NCBI GenBank assembly: GCA_963920635.1
Contig: OY987305.1
Span: 19,368,876 to 19,432,875 of the forward strand
Reading direction: 5' to 3'
Length of the DNA stretch: 64,000 bases
From: Pseudeuparius sepicola
Lineage: Eukaryota > Arthropoda > Insecta > Coleoptera > Anthribidae
The notes beneath the pieces are model-generated. The model saw nothing but the letters and a program-made list of their open reading frames with translations. It did not search any database and had not been told where the DNA came from. Below, piece after piece: positions 1 through 12,500 of the stretch. The translations under genes and the position numbers were made by a program. Each line of letters opens with the position of its first letter. Within the stretch, counting starts at the first letter, position 1.

Positions 1-1688
1 ATATGAGATCATGATTCCCTCAAAATGACTTAATGACACCTAGTCAGCTGTAACAAAAAAGCTGCTCCCCTTGGTCTTAGAGATACAAAAATTACGATAT
101 TAACTTAAGTATGCTGAAAATATTTAATAACGATCAAAGTTATTATTATAAGGATAAACCAAAAAATTAGAATCTGCGTCAGGTGTGATATGTGTGTCTT
201 AAATCACGTGATTCACCACTCAAGATACAACGTTACAATAAAAACTTTCGAGCTACACTGGAGAGGATAAAGGCAGCTACATTTATTTCTTGAGGTATAG
301 GTGCTATAAAAGCTGTAAGATTCACTCAAAATCAAGATATAATGTGCCAATTTTCGATAAATTTGGAATTGACCAAAAAATTATCAAGATAATTTTTAAA
401 AACTTTGCTCCAATCCAGACCAGTACCCTGGTCCAAAAATGACGGGAAAACGCCATTGCCGCAAACTCGCGTTGCCTTTGACCCTCTAAATGGTCGCCCT
501 GTTTCGCGTCTCCGAAAATTCAATGCTCATGAAATAAAAAAAACACTATTAATTGGTGAAACCGAAATGAGTTACACAACAAATGCACACAAGATTATCA
601 AAATATAGTATAAAGCCGCAGAAAGAGATAGATAAAAATCTGAGGAAAGAACGGTGTCTGACACTATCTTACACCTGGCGGAACTGGAAACGACTGCTAA
701 AGAAGACCAAATGGAACAGGCCTTCCCAGTGGTGGCAGGTGATATTTATGAGCTTTATTTTATAAAACACCCAAGTTAGGTCCGTGATGTTATGATGCCA
801 GAAGTCAAGAAACTCTGAACTGTCCAAATACACAAAGGAGTAGCACTTGGACAGAAACAAACAAACCCGTCGAGGGTACACCGAACAGATTTCTTGAACT
901 CAAGCACTGACTCCTTTAGATCCATGACTGAACCAACCAATACTACTATATCCAGCATGAAACGTTGCGCCTTGTCGGACAGGTACGTGCGTTGTACTAT
1001 GTCACAATAAAAATTGATATTTAGGCGCGCTACCTCTAGTCGCCACTAGATGCAGTTGATAGCAACAAATTTGCCAGTATTTTGCAATTTCGCATTTTAT
1101 CAACAAATAAACATTTTTAAAGCATTCGGAGGATGATAGTAATTAATTCAAATGTGGTAACGGAGTTTTAACACAAAAATTCAATTACAGTCTGGCTACA
1201 GTTACAATGTCAACATGATGTCTCAAAGCTGAGCACTCCTAAATTTCTAAATCGAAACCTAGGCAGACAGTGTGCGTCGAATTTCAAAATATTACCTGGT
1301 TTCGGGTTGTTATTACAGCTAAACATTGATTGATTATTGATAGAAAATGTAAATATCAGTGTCAAGTCATGAAAATCACAATAACTAATATCACTCCTAA
1401 TCTAAGACAAAAACCTTCCGATTCCCCTTTACCTATTTAAAAACATTTGATCCATAGCGAACTGTTATGACTACATATGATTGCTTATCATTTTACCTGT
1501 ATGTTGATTCGAAGAAATAGCATGTAAACATGTCCCTGCCAAAAAACACTTCAAGCACAAAACTCTGGGTTCACGGTATTGCTCCGTAATTGCTTTATCT
1601 ATGTGATTTACTAATTGTCCGGCACTCACTGAGATTACTATTGTTTTATATGGCTTTTCCATAGTAGTTCAGCAAATACTATCCTAGT
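1..1688. other. No gene recognised; presumably upstream OATP intron
   Basis: AT-rich sequence with no convincing coding exon on either strand. It was searched specifically for the missing OATP TM1-TM4 block without success, so the preceding exons are probably beyond the window edge. Confidence 0.6.
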
Positions 1689-3122
1689 CAGTGGCGTAAC
1701 TACGGAAGAGTAGGCCCGTGTTCAAAATTTCAGGTGGACCCCGGTGTTTTTTTATCTTTGAAAGTGGTGTAACAATTACAAACATTGTACAGGATGTCCC
1801 ATTTTCGATACTTTTGCAAGTTGTATTTATATTTTGAAATTCTTAAATCCTAGAAAAAAAACGTGTACGCCACTGAATTCTACGTGAAAAAATCTATAGT
1901 GGTTGATTTTTACCATTTCAACAAGTTAGTGTATAACGGAGATAGGGGGGGTGCCTGAAAATGGCAACTTTTGAAAATCACCTTGTGTTTAAAAAACTAA
2001 GGAGGCCGCATGAAAATTCTGTATATAAAAAGTAGGTCAGTGTCCCGAAAAATGCAACTCCCTATTTCTAAAAACAAACCAGATACCTCGCAAAAGTAGC
2101 GAAAAAGGGACTTAAACTTTGTATTGACCAACAGTTAAAAATAATGTACATTGCTCACTACAGGTCGAAAAACGCCATTTTATAGGTCAAAATGTTGAAT
2201 CACCATGTACGTTCTGTACAGGGTGATCCAAACTGGACGCCCCAGGCCTACTGCGGGAACACGAAAACTGAAAATAAAATTTTGAACAAGGGCTCTTAAA
2301 TGGAATAGAATGAAATACATGAAATTTTTCTATTCACTAGGACCGGTTTTCCGAAACCTAGCTAGCCATGAAAACAATTGCGATAGTCAGAAAATTATTT
2401 AAAATTATGTTAGGGTAACTTGTGCACCATTAAATTTGTTCGACTGGAGTATTTTTTAATTTTGAATTGTGCTTGTTACTGACTTGTTTGCTATTATAGT
2501 TTGGTATAAAAATTATTTTTTATTATTCCAGTTGAAAAAATTTCAGGGTGCACAGGACAACCTAACATTCTCTTAAATAATTTCTGACTATCAATTGTAA
2601 ATTTTGAACAATAAAAGATACAGAAAATCTTTTCCAATAAAAGTTGTTGAGAATGATAAGGACCTTCAATATTTAGGAAAAAAATGGTATGTTTCTGGGG
2701 AAAAATATTGATGACGTCACAGCGGCCATTTCCCCAAACAACAAAAAAGCAAATTTTTGGTCATAATTGGGTCTTATAGTATGTCCCATTTAAGAACCCC
2801 TGTTTGAAATTTTATTTCCAATTTTCGTGTTCCCGCAGTAAGCCTGCGGGGCGTCGAGTTTGGATCATCCTGTAGGTACATTTACTCTTAAGTACATTTT
2901 TGTACTACCCTTGCATTTTTATTGTTGCGAAATTTCAATTGCCCTCTATGTAACCGATTAGAGATTCTGACTCGTCGGTTATTATGCAGCACCACATCTA
3001 TGGGCTCGCATCGGAAAAACCGAAATTTATGCGCAATGCATGAATCTTGGTGGCGGTGGGCCCCTAGCAGCTCTGGGCCCGTGTTCACCGCACACTCTGA
3101 ACACCCTGTAGTTATGCCACTG
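1689..3122. mobile_element. Non-autonomous hAT-like element (CAGTGGCGTAACTAC ends)
   Basis: Terminal inverted repeats CAGTGGCGTAACTAC (left) and, reverse-complemented, CAGTGGCATAACTAC (right). The flanking octamers ATCCTAGT and GTCCCAGT agree at 6 of 8 positions, as expected for a decayed 8-bp hAT target duplication. The CAGNG start and the 'GCCRTAACTA' core resemble the ends of the hAT element at 6643-8713. No transposase remains. Confidence 0.65.
2219..2872. mobile_element. Nested TA-flanked CAGGGTG element, 654 bp, with arms of about 90 bp
   Basis: Ends CAGGGTGATCCAAACTGGAC and its near complement, flanked by TA on both sides (2217-2218, 2873-2874). The arms keep matching through 'GCGGGAACACGAAAA' to about base 90. 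Nested in the hAT-like element. Tc1/mariner-type target choice is inferred from the TA duplication. Confidence 0.8.
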
Positions 3123-3236
3123 GTCCCAGTACCTCCTCCTAGTTTGGAGAATTATGAGGGAGCGAATAATAATACTAATTAGTGTTGTTTTTATTATCGT
3201 TTTTCCATGTTACTTCAAATAAATGTTTCTTTCTAG

Positions 3237-3593
3237 GGTGCATGTACAGCATGGCCGCTTTTGGCCCTGTCTTAGGCTTCCTCCTCGGAGCCTACTTGCT
3301 CTCGTTCCATATGGACTCATTCTCTAAGATCATCTCAATAGATGCGGGTGATAGTCGATGGGTGGGCATGTGGTGGGGCGGCTTCCTTCTTGGAGGTCTT
3401 CTAATGATCATCGTCTCTATCCCGTTTTTCTCTTTTCCCAAAGTACTGACTCATGAGAAAGAGAAAATTCGGTTAATGGAGAAGCAAGCCGCAGCTAACA
3501 ATGCTGCAGCTAGTGGTTCCAGTCAGAAGGAGAGCAAGGAAAAGGCAGCAACTCTTTCGAGGGACGATGATAGATATGGGAAGGATATAAAAG
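3237..3593 (+). CDS. Oatp: OATP exon: TM5, family signature, TM6, cytoplasmic loop
   Basis: The acceptor is TTTCTTTCTAG just before 3237; the exon supplies the last two bases of a split Gly codon. It encodes a hydrophobic segment (SMAAFGPVLGFLLGAYLLSF), then the signature DSRWVGMWW at 3350-3388 running into TM6, then FPK and a long charged loop rich in Lys, Glu and Ala (KEKIRLMEKQAAANNAAASG). The donor GT is at 3594, after AAG. The reading frame would meet a stop three bases into the intron, which supports the boundary. The exon ends after base 1 of a codon and the next exon completes it as GAT (Asp). Confidence 0.95.
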
Positions 3594-6500
3594 GTTAGAG
3601 TTGGTTAGACATTTTATTTATTATGAGGACGTTAATATTTTTTTCATAAATAAATTTTGTACTTAAATGAAGTTTCTTAATTGGTTTTGAAATCTTTACT
3701 AACGTAATAAAAATGTTAACATTAGGAAATATTATCAGTGACGGAAATTATACTACATAATAAAAATAATGAAATCCAAAAGTTGCGGTACCTAATTACA
3801 GTACAATCTAGGAAATAACAAGAACATCAAACTGAATTGGTTTTCATCAATGTGGGGCATACTGAGTCCACAACAGAATACATTTGTAGTATCAGTTATA
3901 AATTATAACTTTCAGATTAGGAACAAGATTCAACACTAACCATGGAGGTTGCTTAAAGCTGGGTATCTCCAAGCTATAAATGTGCCTTAGTGCTGTAGTT
4001 TGTTCGAAATCATTTTTTTTCTGCCCTTTTTGCAGATGAACATTTAAGTCTGATCATGTATATGTTTTTTAGCTACCCTCTCTATACATCTATGATTTCA
4101 TACACATTATAATTAAAACTGAATTTTAACTGAAAAAAAAAATTGACCTTCGGCATTTATCAATTGACAATGTGATCCTATTACCCTCTATACGTCTATG
4201 ATTTCATACACATTATAATTAAAACTGCATTTTAACTGAAAAAAGAGTTAACCTTCGGCATTTATCAATTGACAAGAGTGATAGGTAGAAACTTCCTCCT
4301 TTCGTTAAATTCTGACACATTAAATAATTTATATGTTTTTGGAAAATTGAAATTATGAACTTTAATTGTTAAAGTAGGCAACAACATAAGAATTTAATAC
4401 CATACAGATGCTTATGTTTTTGGTTCTTAAATAAAAAATCTATCTCTGGATTTGCAGATATTCCCAAGTCTATGTGGAGATTGGCTTCGAACCCAGTATA
4501 CATGGTAACATGCCTAGGGGCTTGCATGGAACTAATAATCGTATCAGGATTTGTGGTCTTTTTGCCAAAGTATTTGGAGACCCAGTTTAGCTTGGGCAAA
4601 AGCCAAGCTAGTGTATTCACAGGTAAGTAAATAATTAAAATCAGTGGCTACTTACATTAGCCAAGTGTAGCCTCAAGGTGGTCGCGCATTAATACGTATC
4701 GGCTACAACGGACGCATCGGACGAATCACAATTTTTTTGTCATCATCACACATTATTCGGATTTGCTTGCCGCATTTTCATTGAGTGCAATACGAGACAG
4801 GATATAGTACAAACTTCTCTGTTGCGTTTGTTTTTGAAATCTAAAAATGAAAAGTTCCGAAGAAGAAATATTTGCAATTACATGTGCATTTGAAAATGAA
4901 GAATAAAGCCAGAAGAAAAGAAAAAAACCGAATATGGGTCCATAATATAAATGTTAAGAGAAAACTCTATGGAGAATTTCATCCCTTATTTGACGATTTG
5001 ATAAGGGATGAAGCAAAATTTTTCCAATACTTTCGGATGACTCATGAAAAATTTTCTGATCTTTTCTTCCCAAATATTCTGCCGTCTCTGTTGGTTGCTA
5101 TAATCTTTATTTTTAAATTATAAATTTCATTATATTGCTGCACTAAAGTTATTAATAATCCGTCATCCATTGCCATTTGCAGCTATACTAAACACTTGCT
5201 TATTACAAAAATGTTGTAGAAGAAAAGAATTGCCACTTCTCCTAGCCGATTCCTGTCGCTACTTATCGCGCATTTGATCAAAGTTGCGAATGACGTCATC
5301 CGCACGTATAGTATGCACGGATTTTATCTTTTTTTAATTATCTTGGACCGATTTCCGTTTCTACGATGCGTCTGATACGGTTGTATGTGCTTTATTTATC
5401 TCATTTAAAATAAGGCAAATAGTAATTTTTATTCGTTCCGTTTATCCGATGCGTCCGTCCGATATGAACAAATGCGCGCCTACCTTCAGGCTACATATAT
5501 ATATATGCAATATGCAATCAACAATGCAAGAGTTTCAACGAAAAATCTGGAAAAATCCTTCAAAATAATGCCTATTACATAGTTCACTTCATCAGTTTTG
5601 TTCAATTCATGTTGGTATTTATCCCTGTAAAAGGTCAAGAGAAAATATTTGAGAAAAAATGGTCCCCTTCTAAATTCAATCCCTACCTACTTGATTTGCA
5701 GCATAGAAGAATCTACTGTGACAAGAAGGTCAATCCTTATAGCAGCATTTAAGATACCTCGTGGGAATAAACTGATGTAGGGTTTGCAGTTTAGTAGGCC
5801 AAACTGACCGAAAAAGCAAGTGCCGTTGCCGTTTTCACAACACTACAGTCAAGTTCGCATCGAAAACCAAATATGCAAATGCGATTGCCAAGTGGCTGGC
5901 CGGTTGTGGCAACTGAGCCCGAGTACGTGTCGATGGAGCCATGATATCCTAGCTGGATTCCTTTTCGGGGGTCGTAAATTTAACATGTGATTGGTTTTCT
6001 TGTCATAGTAGGTTCTTCTATGTTTGCAGGCAGTTGCATCAAAATCACATTAACCCTGTAACATTGACATATTACCACAAGATGTCTCTTACTAGTAATT
6101 AACCGTTAACCAAAATAAAAATTTATTTCTTCTTTTCTCTGTTCGTATGAAAAAATAAAATTGGTAATTCTTGGGAATTTTTTTTTTGTGAAATACAAAG
6201 TAACTTTTTCTAATGAACTTGCTTTAAGGAAAATTGAAGGTATTTTTGAGCACAAATAAATACCCTGTATCTCAAAGACCAATATTTTCAGAGGATGAGT
6301 TTCTAATAAAACGACTTAAAACATTTTAAGAAATGCCACACTTCATTTTCCACAAACGCAGTGGTACAGAAAAAAAATACTATCAAATTTGTAATTAAAC
6401 TGTAACGACTGTATGACACACTACCCATGATTCTTTAGAGAATTCTGCAAAGTAATTGTTGTAAGTAGTGGCATACACATATCATACAGAATTATTCAGT

Positions 6501-9500
6501 CATGATGTAAACAATTTTAAGCACAGAGTGGGGGGGGGGCACTAAAAAGGAAAATGTGAAAAAGATTTTTTTGGCAAAATTTAAAACCAACCTTAGGACC
6601 TGAGTAATGTGAAGAATTAAGAAATACTTATATTTTATTGACCAGCGCCATAACTAGGACGTGGCAAAGGCTTCACTTGCAGCTGGCGCGAGCTCTTTGG
6701 GGGCGCCAAATACTGTGATAAAAAAAGTTTTCAAATTTAAAAAAAGAACAGCGCCTAATTTTCATAAACGAAAAAAAAAACAAAAAACAAGTGTATTCGT
6801 TCTAAACTCCTACTATTTTAACAAAATAGCACTATAATCGGCCCTTTTCCATTTTATATTTTACGAATAAGTACGAAAAATTTTAAACGTCACAACGTTG
6901 CATATCGTCCGTCGCATACCGCCAATCGCGGCACGGTCCGCGTCTCTTCTGTGTGTAAACAGCTCAGATGTGTACTTGTGTTGACTGTAGTGGTTTGGGT
7001 TGAGCGTTGGTGATTTTATTTGGATGGTTATGCTTTCAAATTAATTTAAACTTTTTAAACTTTAAAGAAGTAAATGATTTACTTAATAAAATTCAGGTTG
7101 GAGACGATAATTCCAGTTCAGATTCTGATACCGCTGATTCAAGATCATTTCTAAAATTGCTTTTGGACTATAAATTTCTATATCTTCTTGTTTTCTGGAA
7201 TGTTATTTTATCTAAAATTAATAAAGTTAATATACTTCTGGAGGGAAAATCTGTAACGGTACTAGATGGGTCTAATTTAATAAAGGGGCTTGTTGAAGAA
7301 ATTCAATCTCTTAGGGAAAATTAACTTGGAAGTGTATTTCAAAAGGCTAATCAAATTTCTAGTTCCATAGATATGGAACCAGAATTTACAATGAGAAGAA
7401 AAGGAAAAGTTAAAAAAATGACAGGTGAGATTTGCTCTGATGAGGCAGGCAATTTAAATGAAATTTATAAATTTATAATCTTGTGCTTGCAAATTGTTGA
7501 TGTAATTCTATCTCACCTGAATTCAGGGTTTTGTCCTCTTAAAAGCGTTGCAGATAATTTTAATTTTTTAACCGGTAAATCACTTAAAAGTGTTTTCTGC
7601 AGAAGACATACCACTGATTTAGTTTTAAAATATGATCAAGATTTAGATGCTTTCGAATTTGCTAACGAAATTGACAGTTTTAGGTTTCGAGCATCTTCTC
7701 ACATTAAAGGCTTAGAATCTCTAAGTCATCTAGAAATTTTAAAATGTATTAGAAAAATTGAGCGGGAATCTGTATATCCAAATATTGATATTGCTCTTAG
7801 AGTGTTTCTTACCTTGCCAGTCACTACAGCCTCATGTGAAAGATCATTTAGTAAATTAAAATTAATCAAAAATTTTAAGTATAGAAATAAAATTATCTTT
7901 ATCTATAGATTTTGACGAAGTATTTGATGACTTTGCTAGTTTAAAAGCGAGAAGAGTGCAATTTAATTTTTTTAATACCTTCCAGAGGTTTGCTATAATT
8001 TTTGTTTTTTGTTATTTTACCTTATTTACCTATTATTTCAATTCAATCAAAATGCAAGTTGGCCGTAAACATTTACACGATGGAAACACGGTGAACAATT
8101 CCGAGGACTAATACGGGGCAGGGCCGCATTAAGGACGATCTCTATAAATTTTATAATATAAAATATTAAAATAATATGCCCCAGTATTAAGAACTTTAAA
8201 AACAAACTTTTATGGCACACCTAGTCATTCATTTATCTGCAAATTTCTACTATTAACACAAATCGTAGCTCCAACAATTAATAAACAGCAAAAGAATTAT
8301 ATCAGAAAAAATTAAAAGTCCACTTGCAACTCAATACACCTCTGTAATAAATAACGACTCGCTGAACTGAAAACTTTATTGCCAACTAGCCAATAGCAAG
8401 CCGATCACGTGCTAGCCATGCAATAACTTTTGTTTATCTTTCACTTGCGTTTAGTTTGAATAGAGTATAGTAGGTACCTAGGTATACGTTTATTTTGTCT
8501 TTTTGCTGTGATATGTAATATCAAAGTTGTTCTTTTTTTGTATTTTATGTTACTATATTATATTTTAATGCACACTTTACTACTTGTACCGTATAGTCCA
8601 GAAAATAGAAGAAAGTATTATTTTAAATAAGTTGTTTTTACATGTTTATAAAATTTATATAGAGGCGCCAAACTAACCTGGCCATGGGCGCTAAATTCCT
8701 AGTTACGGCACCGTTATTGACAGTATGAGGCTTCTCAGGCTTGATTCTTTAAATGGAAATTGTTACAGGACTTGAAACACTTTGAGAAAATGTTTTATTT
8801 ACATCGCAATCACTTGCATTTACTTGAGAAGTTTTCGCAAGTTTCCATACACAATAATTTGAATAGTTGTTAAATTACACGAGAAAATTGCTATTAGTAA
8901 CACTGTCTAATGGTGTCTATCCGTTTTCACTTTGCACGTTTTCCGTTTTTCCTGTCTATTTTTGGAGAACTACTAAACCATACCATAGCCTAGTGACTGT
9001 CGTTGACGTTTAGGTTACCGCTAGCGCCAATCTCTTTTAACTCTTGTAGACACTATAAGCTGGGCTTGTTATAGATTTCTGTATAGCTACGCCAGAGGGG
9101 ACAGCAAGTTCTGTTGTTTTCTTGGTGTTTTAAATAAAACCTGAGCGGTGTATATGGTTCAGGTTTGTATATCAATAGAAATTGGTTCTGGGGGACTCCT
9201 AAATCAATCTCCACAATGTTTAAAATGGTTCAACTTTGTATGGTTTATAGAAATTTAGTTCGGGATTCTGCCGTCTGTGGCTCTGGAGGGCGCTGCTATC
9301 ACCACCATCTTATATAATAAAAATGAAACTGTACATTTGTTTTTAGTATTGTCAAAATAAAATTTTGCATTTAAAGCAAGTTACATTATGTAGTGAAATT
9401 GTAGTTATAGAATTCCTCTAAATCATAGGGACACAACCCAAACAGCATTTTTAGTCACCGTTAAGTTCCGGCGACTTGTGTTTGGAACTTTAAAGTTGTG

Positions 9501-12500
9501 ATTACTACTGATAGGAATGTAGTGTAATGTACTATGTTCCTATTATGTTCCTGCGAACAACCACCTAGCAACTTACACCGCTACAAAGCACTTAGTTGGA
9601 TTACATTGGCGTCCTCGCTTTGTCTTTGTCTAAATAATTAAAAAGTGTTCTAGCCCAGCATCTTCCGTCATTCTTCAATAACTGTGTCATCGAAAATGGA
9701 AGTAATATTTATTTTTAATTTCTATCTATGAATATGATAGGTATAAAAAAAGGTATTTGCTGACTTTTTTCTCGTTGCCAGATTCAAGAAACTAAAACGA
9801 TTGAAAATTTTCTGTCAAATGTGATGTTGGTAGAAGTAACAACGCGCTCTCTCAAAATGCATGTTTTAACGCTTTTTTATCGGGAAGATAAATTACGAAA
9901 ATGTGCGAAATTACTCAAAAATGCTCAAAAATACTGTTTTAATATTTCTATAAGTTATATGAGCTCATTTTTGCTCAATTTTCTCTTTTTTGGAACAATT
10001 TTGAAGAAATTGGTACCTATTTCAATACCAAAGGAAATTGACATTTGATATAATGGCGTCTACCATTTTATAAGAAAATATGGCGTAATTTTTAGTAATT
10101 ACTTCTACTTCTAAGTATTATTTACCTTAAAATGGATGTATGAAGGCTGTGCCACTTAACTGGTAGTAATGGCAACTACACTTTTTTCAGGTAATTCCTA
10201 CCTTTAAGAAGAAAATTAGTTTTAGACTTCAAGGTTCCAGAAGCCTTGATTAAGTTCCGGATGCCACTTCGTTTCATCCAACTGCTGCTTTAATTTCCAT
10301 AAAATATGAATGTGCGTCTATAATTTTTCTTCTTTCTAATGCCTGACATTTTCATCACTTCGCAAAAACGACCGAATTCTTCACGATTGTAAGAAACTAA
10401 ATGTAGTTTCCAATGAGTAGGTATTTTGGTCCCTGTAGAAGTGACAGTTACTTCAAAGTATTTTTTTTAGTAATTGGAACTTTGTAGTAATTTTAAAATG
10501 GAGTGGGAAGTAAAACCTACCATACAGTAGTTTTCTCGAGTAGTGGGAAAGTTAATTTCACTTTAAGTGTAACTATATAGTTCCGTGTAACTTTGGAGGT
10601 ATTTCTAAAGTCGCTAAGATGTAGAAGTTACTTTCACTGTTACTATAAAGTAATAAAAACTTTAAAGTGATAGACAAGTAATACAACAAAGTAATTGTGA
10701 CCATTGAATATAACTTTAGAGTTAATGTGACTTTAACGTAATTTTGCATAGTAACAATTTCGTTCCAGATACTTCAGAAACTACTTTTAGAAGTACTGAA
10801 ACCGTAAAGTTCCAACTTGTAATGATAATTACTACGTAATTACTCAGACTTTCTAAATATAAGTAATGAAAAAAAATAATTACGTAATAACTACTTATTC
10901 AAAGTTCCCTTCTCAGTTACCGCAACTTTAATGCTGCTTGGGATGTCACACAGTAATTTGTGTATTTCAAGTTTGAACCGATTGTAGGGCAAGTCCTTTA
11001 TTTGTTGTGGTAGATGGTTGAAGAGTGTTGTAGCCTGTGTTAGAAAGCTTTTGTGTGTTAGCTGTAAACGATGTTGAGGTATGATTAAGAGAGAATTATT
11101 CCTTGTATTATACTCATGCATTTGTTGATTAGAATGATATTGGTCTGGATTGGATTTAATATGTAGGAGGCACTCTTTGATGTATGGTAGGGTCATAATA
11201 TTGAGCCATTTAAGTAAAGACTCACTTGCCTTAATACAAGGGTTGAATTATCACAGCATAGTGATTTTCAACAAATCTGCTTACTTACTGCAACTGAATT
11301 GTCTTTAGCAAAGCGTAGTGCTTTGCTGCGGTAGCAAAGTAACTCACTCGGCGCCTATTTAATGCAGATATTTTGCTGCGGTAATTGAGTTCTTACTAAC
11401 CGTAGCAAAGTAATTCTTTCAGTGTTATACATACTGTATAATTTATCCCGCAAAAGTGAAAAAAGGTAATTTCTAGTGTCATATAATAACAATAACACGA
11501 TGTATATACATACATCTAGACAACGACAATTTGCCTGAATTTATTTTTATTAACGGCTCTGTCTCTGTCCATTGTTTCAATATGATATTTAGATTCAAAC
11601 GCCCAGGTAATTCTCTATCGTTGTCAATTTGTTTTTGCCTAATTAGTTTATTAATTTTTGTAATAATGGTTAATCATAATAATGAGGATAAATTAAAATA
11701 TGGTGTTAGTTTATGGAGAATGCGGTAAAAACAGTGCTGTAGCCGCTGCTCGTATTTAGGTATGGAAATAATTTTGAACATATTTATTGTAAACATACAT
11801 GTTTAATTTCTATAATGTCACCTTCGGTTAATAAAAATAAATTCAGCCAAATTGTCGTTGTCTACATGTACTGACAAGGTGTTATTATTATTAGGTATAT
11901 TTTTTCCAAATTTGGGGGAAAATTGGAAAAAATTAAAAAGTATCTCTTTTTGTTCCGGAGATATCGGCGACGGGAGTCCTTATTGGGACACCCTGTATAC
12001 TAACAAATCATACAAACCTGACCCAGCAATGGCAATGCTGTTAAATCGTATCTAAACCGTATTGCGGTTTTAACGGCTTCTCACTCTTTAATTTTAATAA
12101 TAATAATAAAACATACTTTATTGCCTGAAGAATGATTCTCATTGACAAAGCTGTCATCCAACGTAACAATTACAATACAATTAGGCATAAAGAAAGATAA
12201 GAAACACAACACAACATATTAATTTCTAGATCCAAAATGCACAAAACCTACAGACTAAGAAGTACCACAAGGTAAACACAGGATAATCATTAAAATGTTT
12301 CATCGTAAAACTCTTGTAGATTATAATATGGTTTGTCTATTAGGAATTCTCTGACTGGATTTCTAAAATGTCTCTGGGGGAAACAATTTCTCAGTTCAGA
12401 TGGCAGGTGATTGTATATTTTAAAATCGACTAGGCAATATCGTTTTAAGATTGAGAAATCTGAACAAAACTTAGAACTTTAGAGTTATTTACATGTTGGT

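Noticed and set aside
2922..3182. 86-residue plus-strand frame just before the first OATP exon
   Set aside because: It lies in the hAT-like terminus and does not resemble the OATP N-terminal part.
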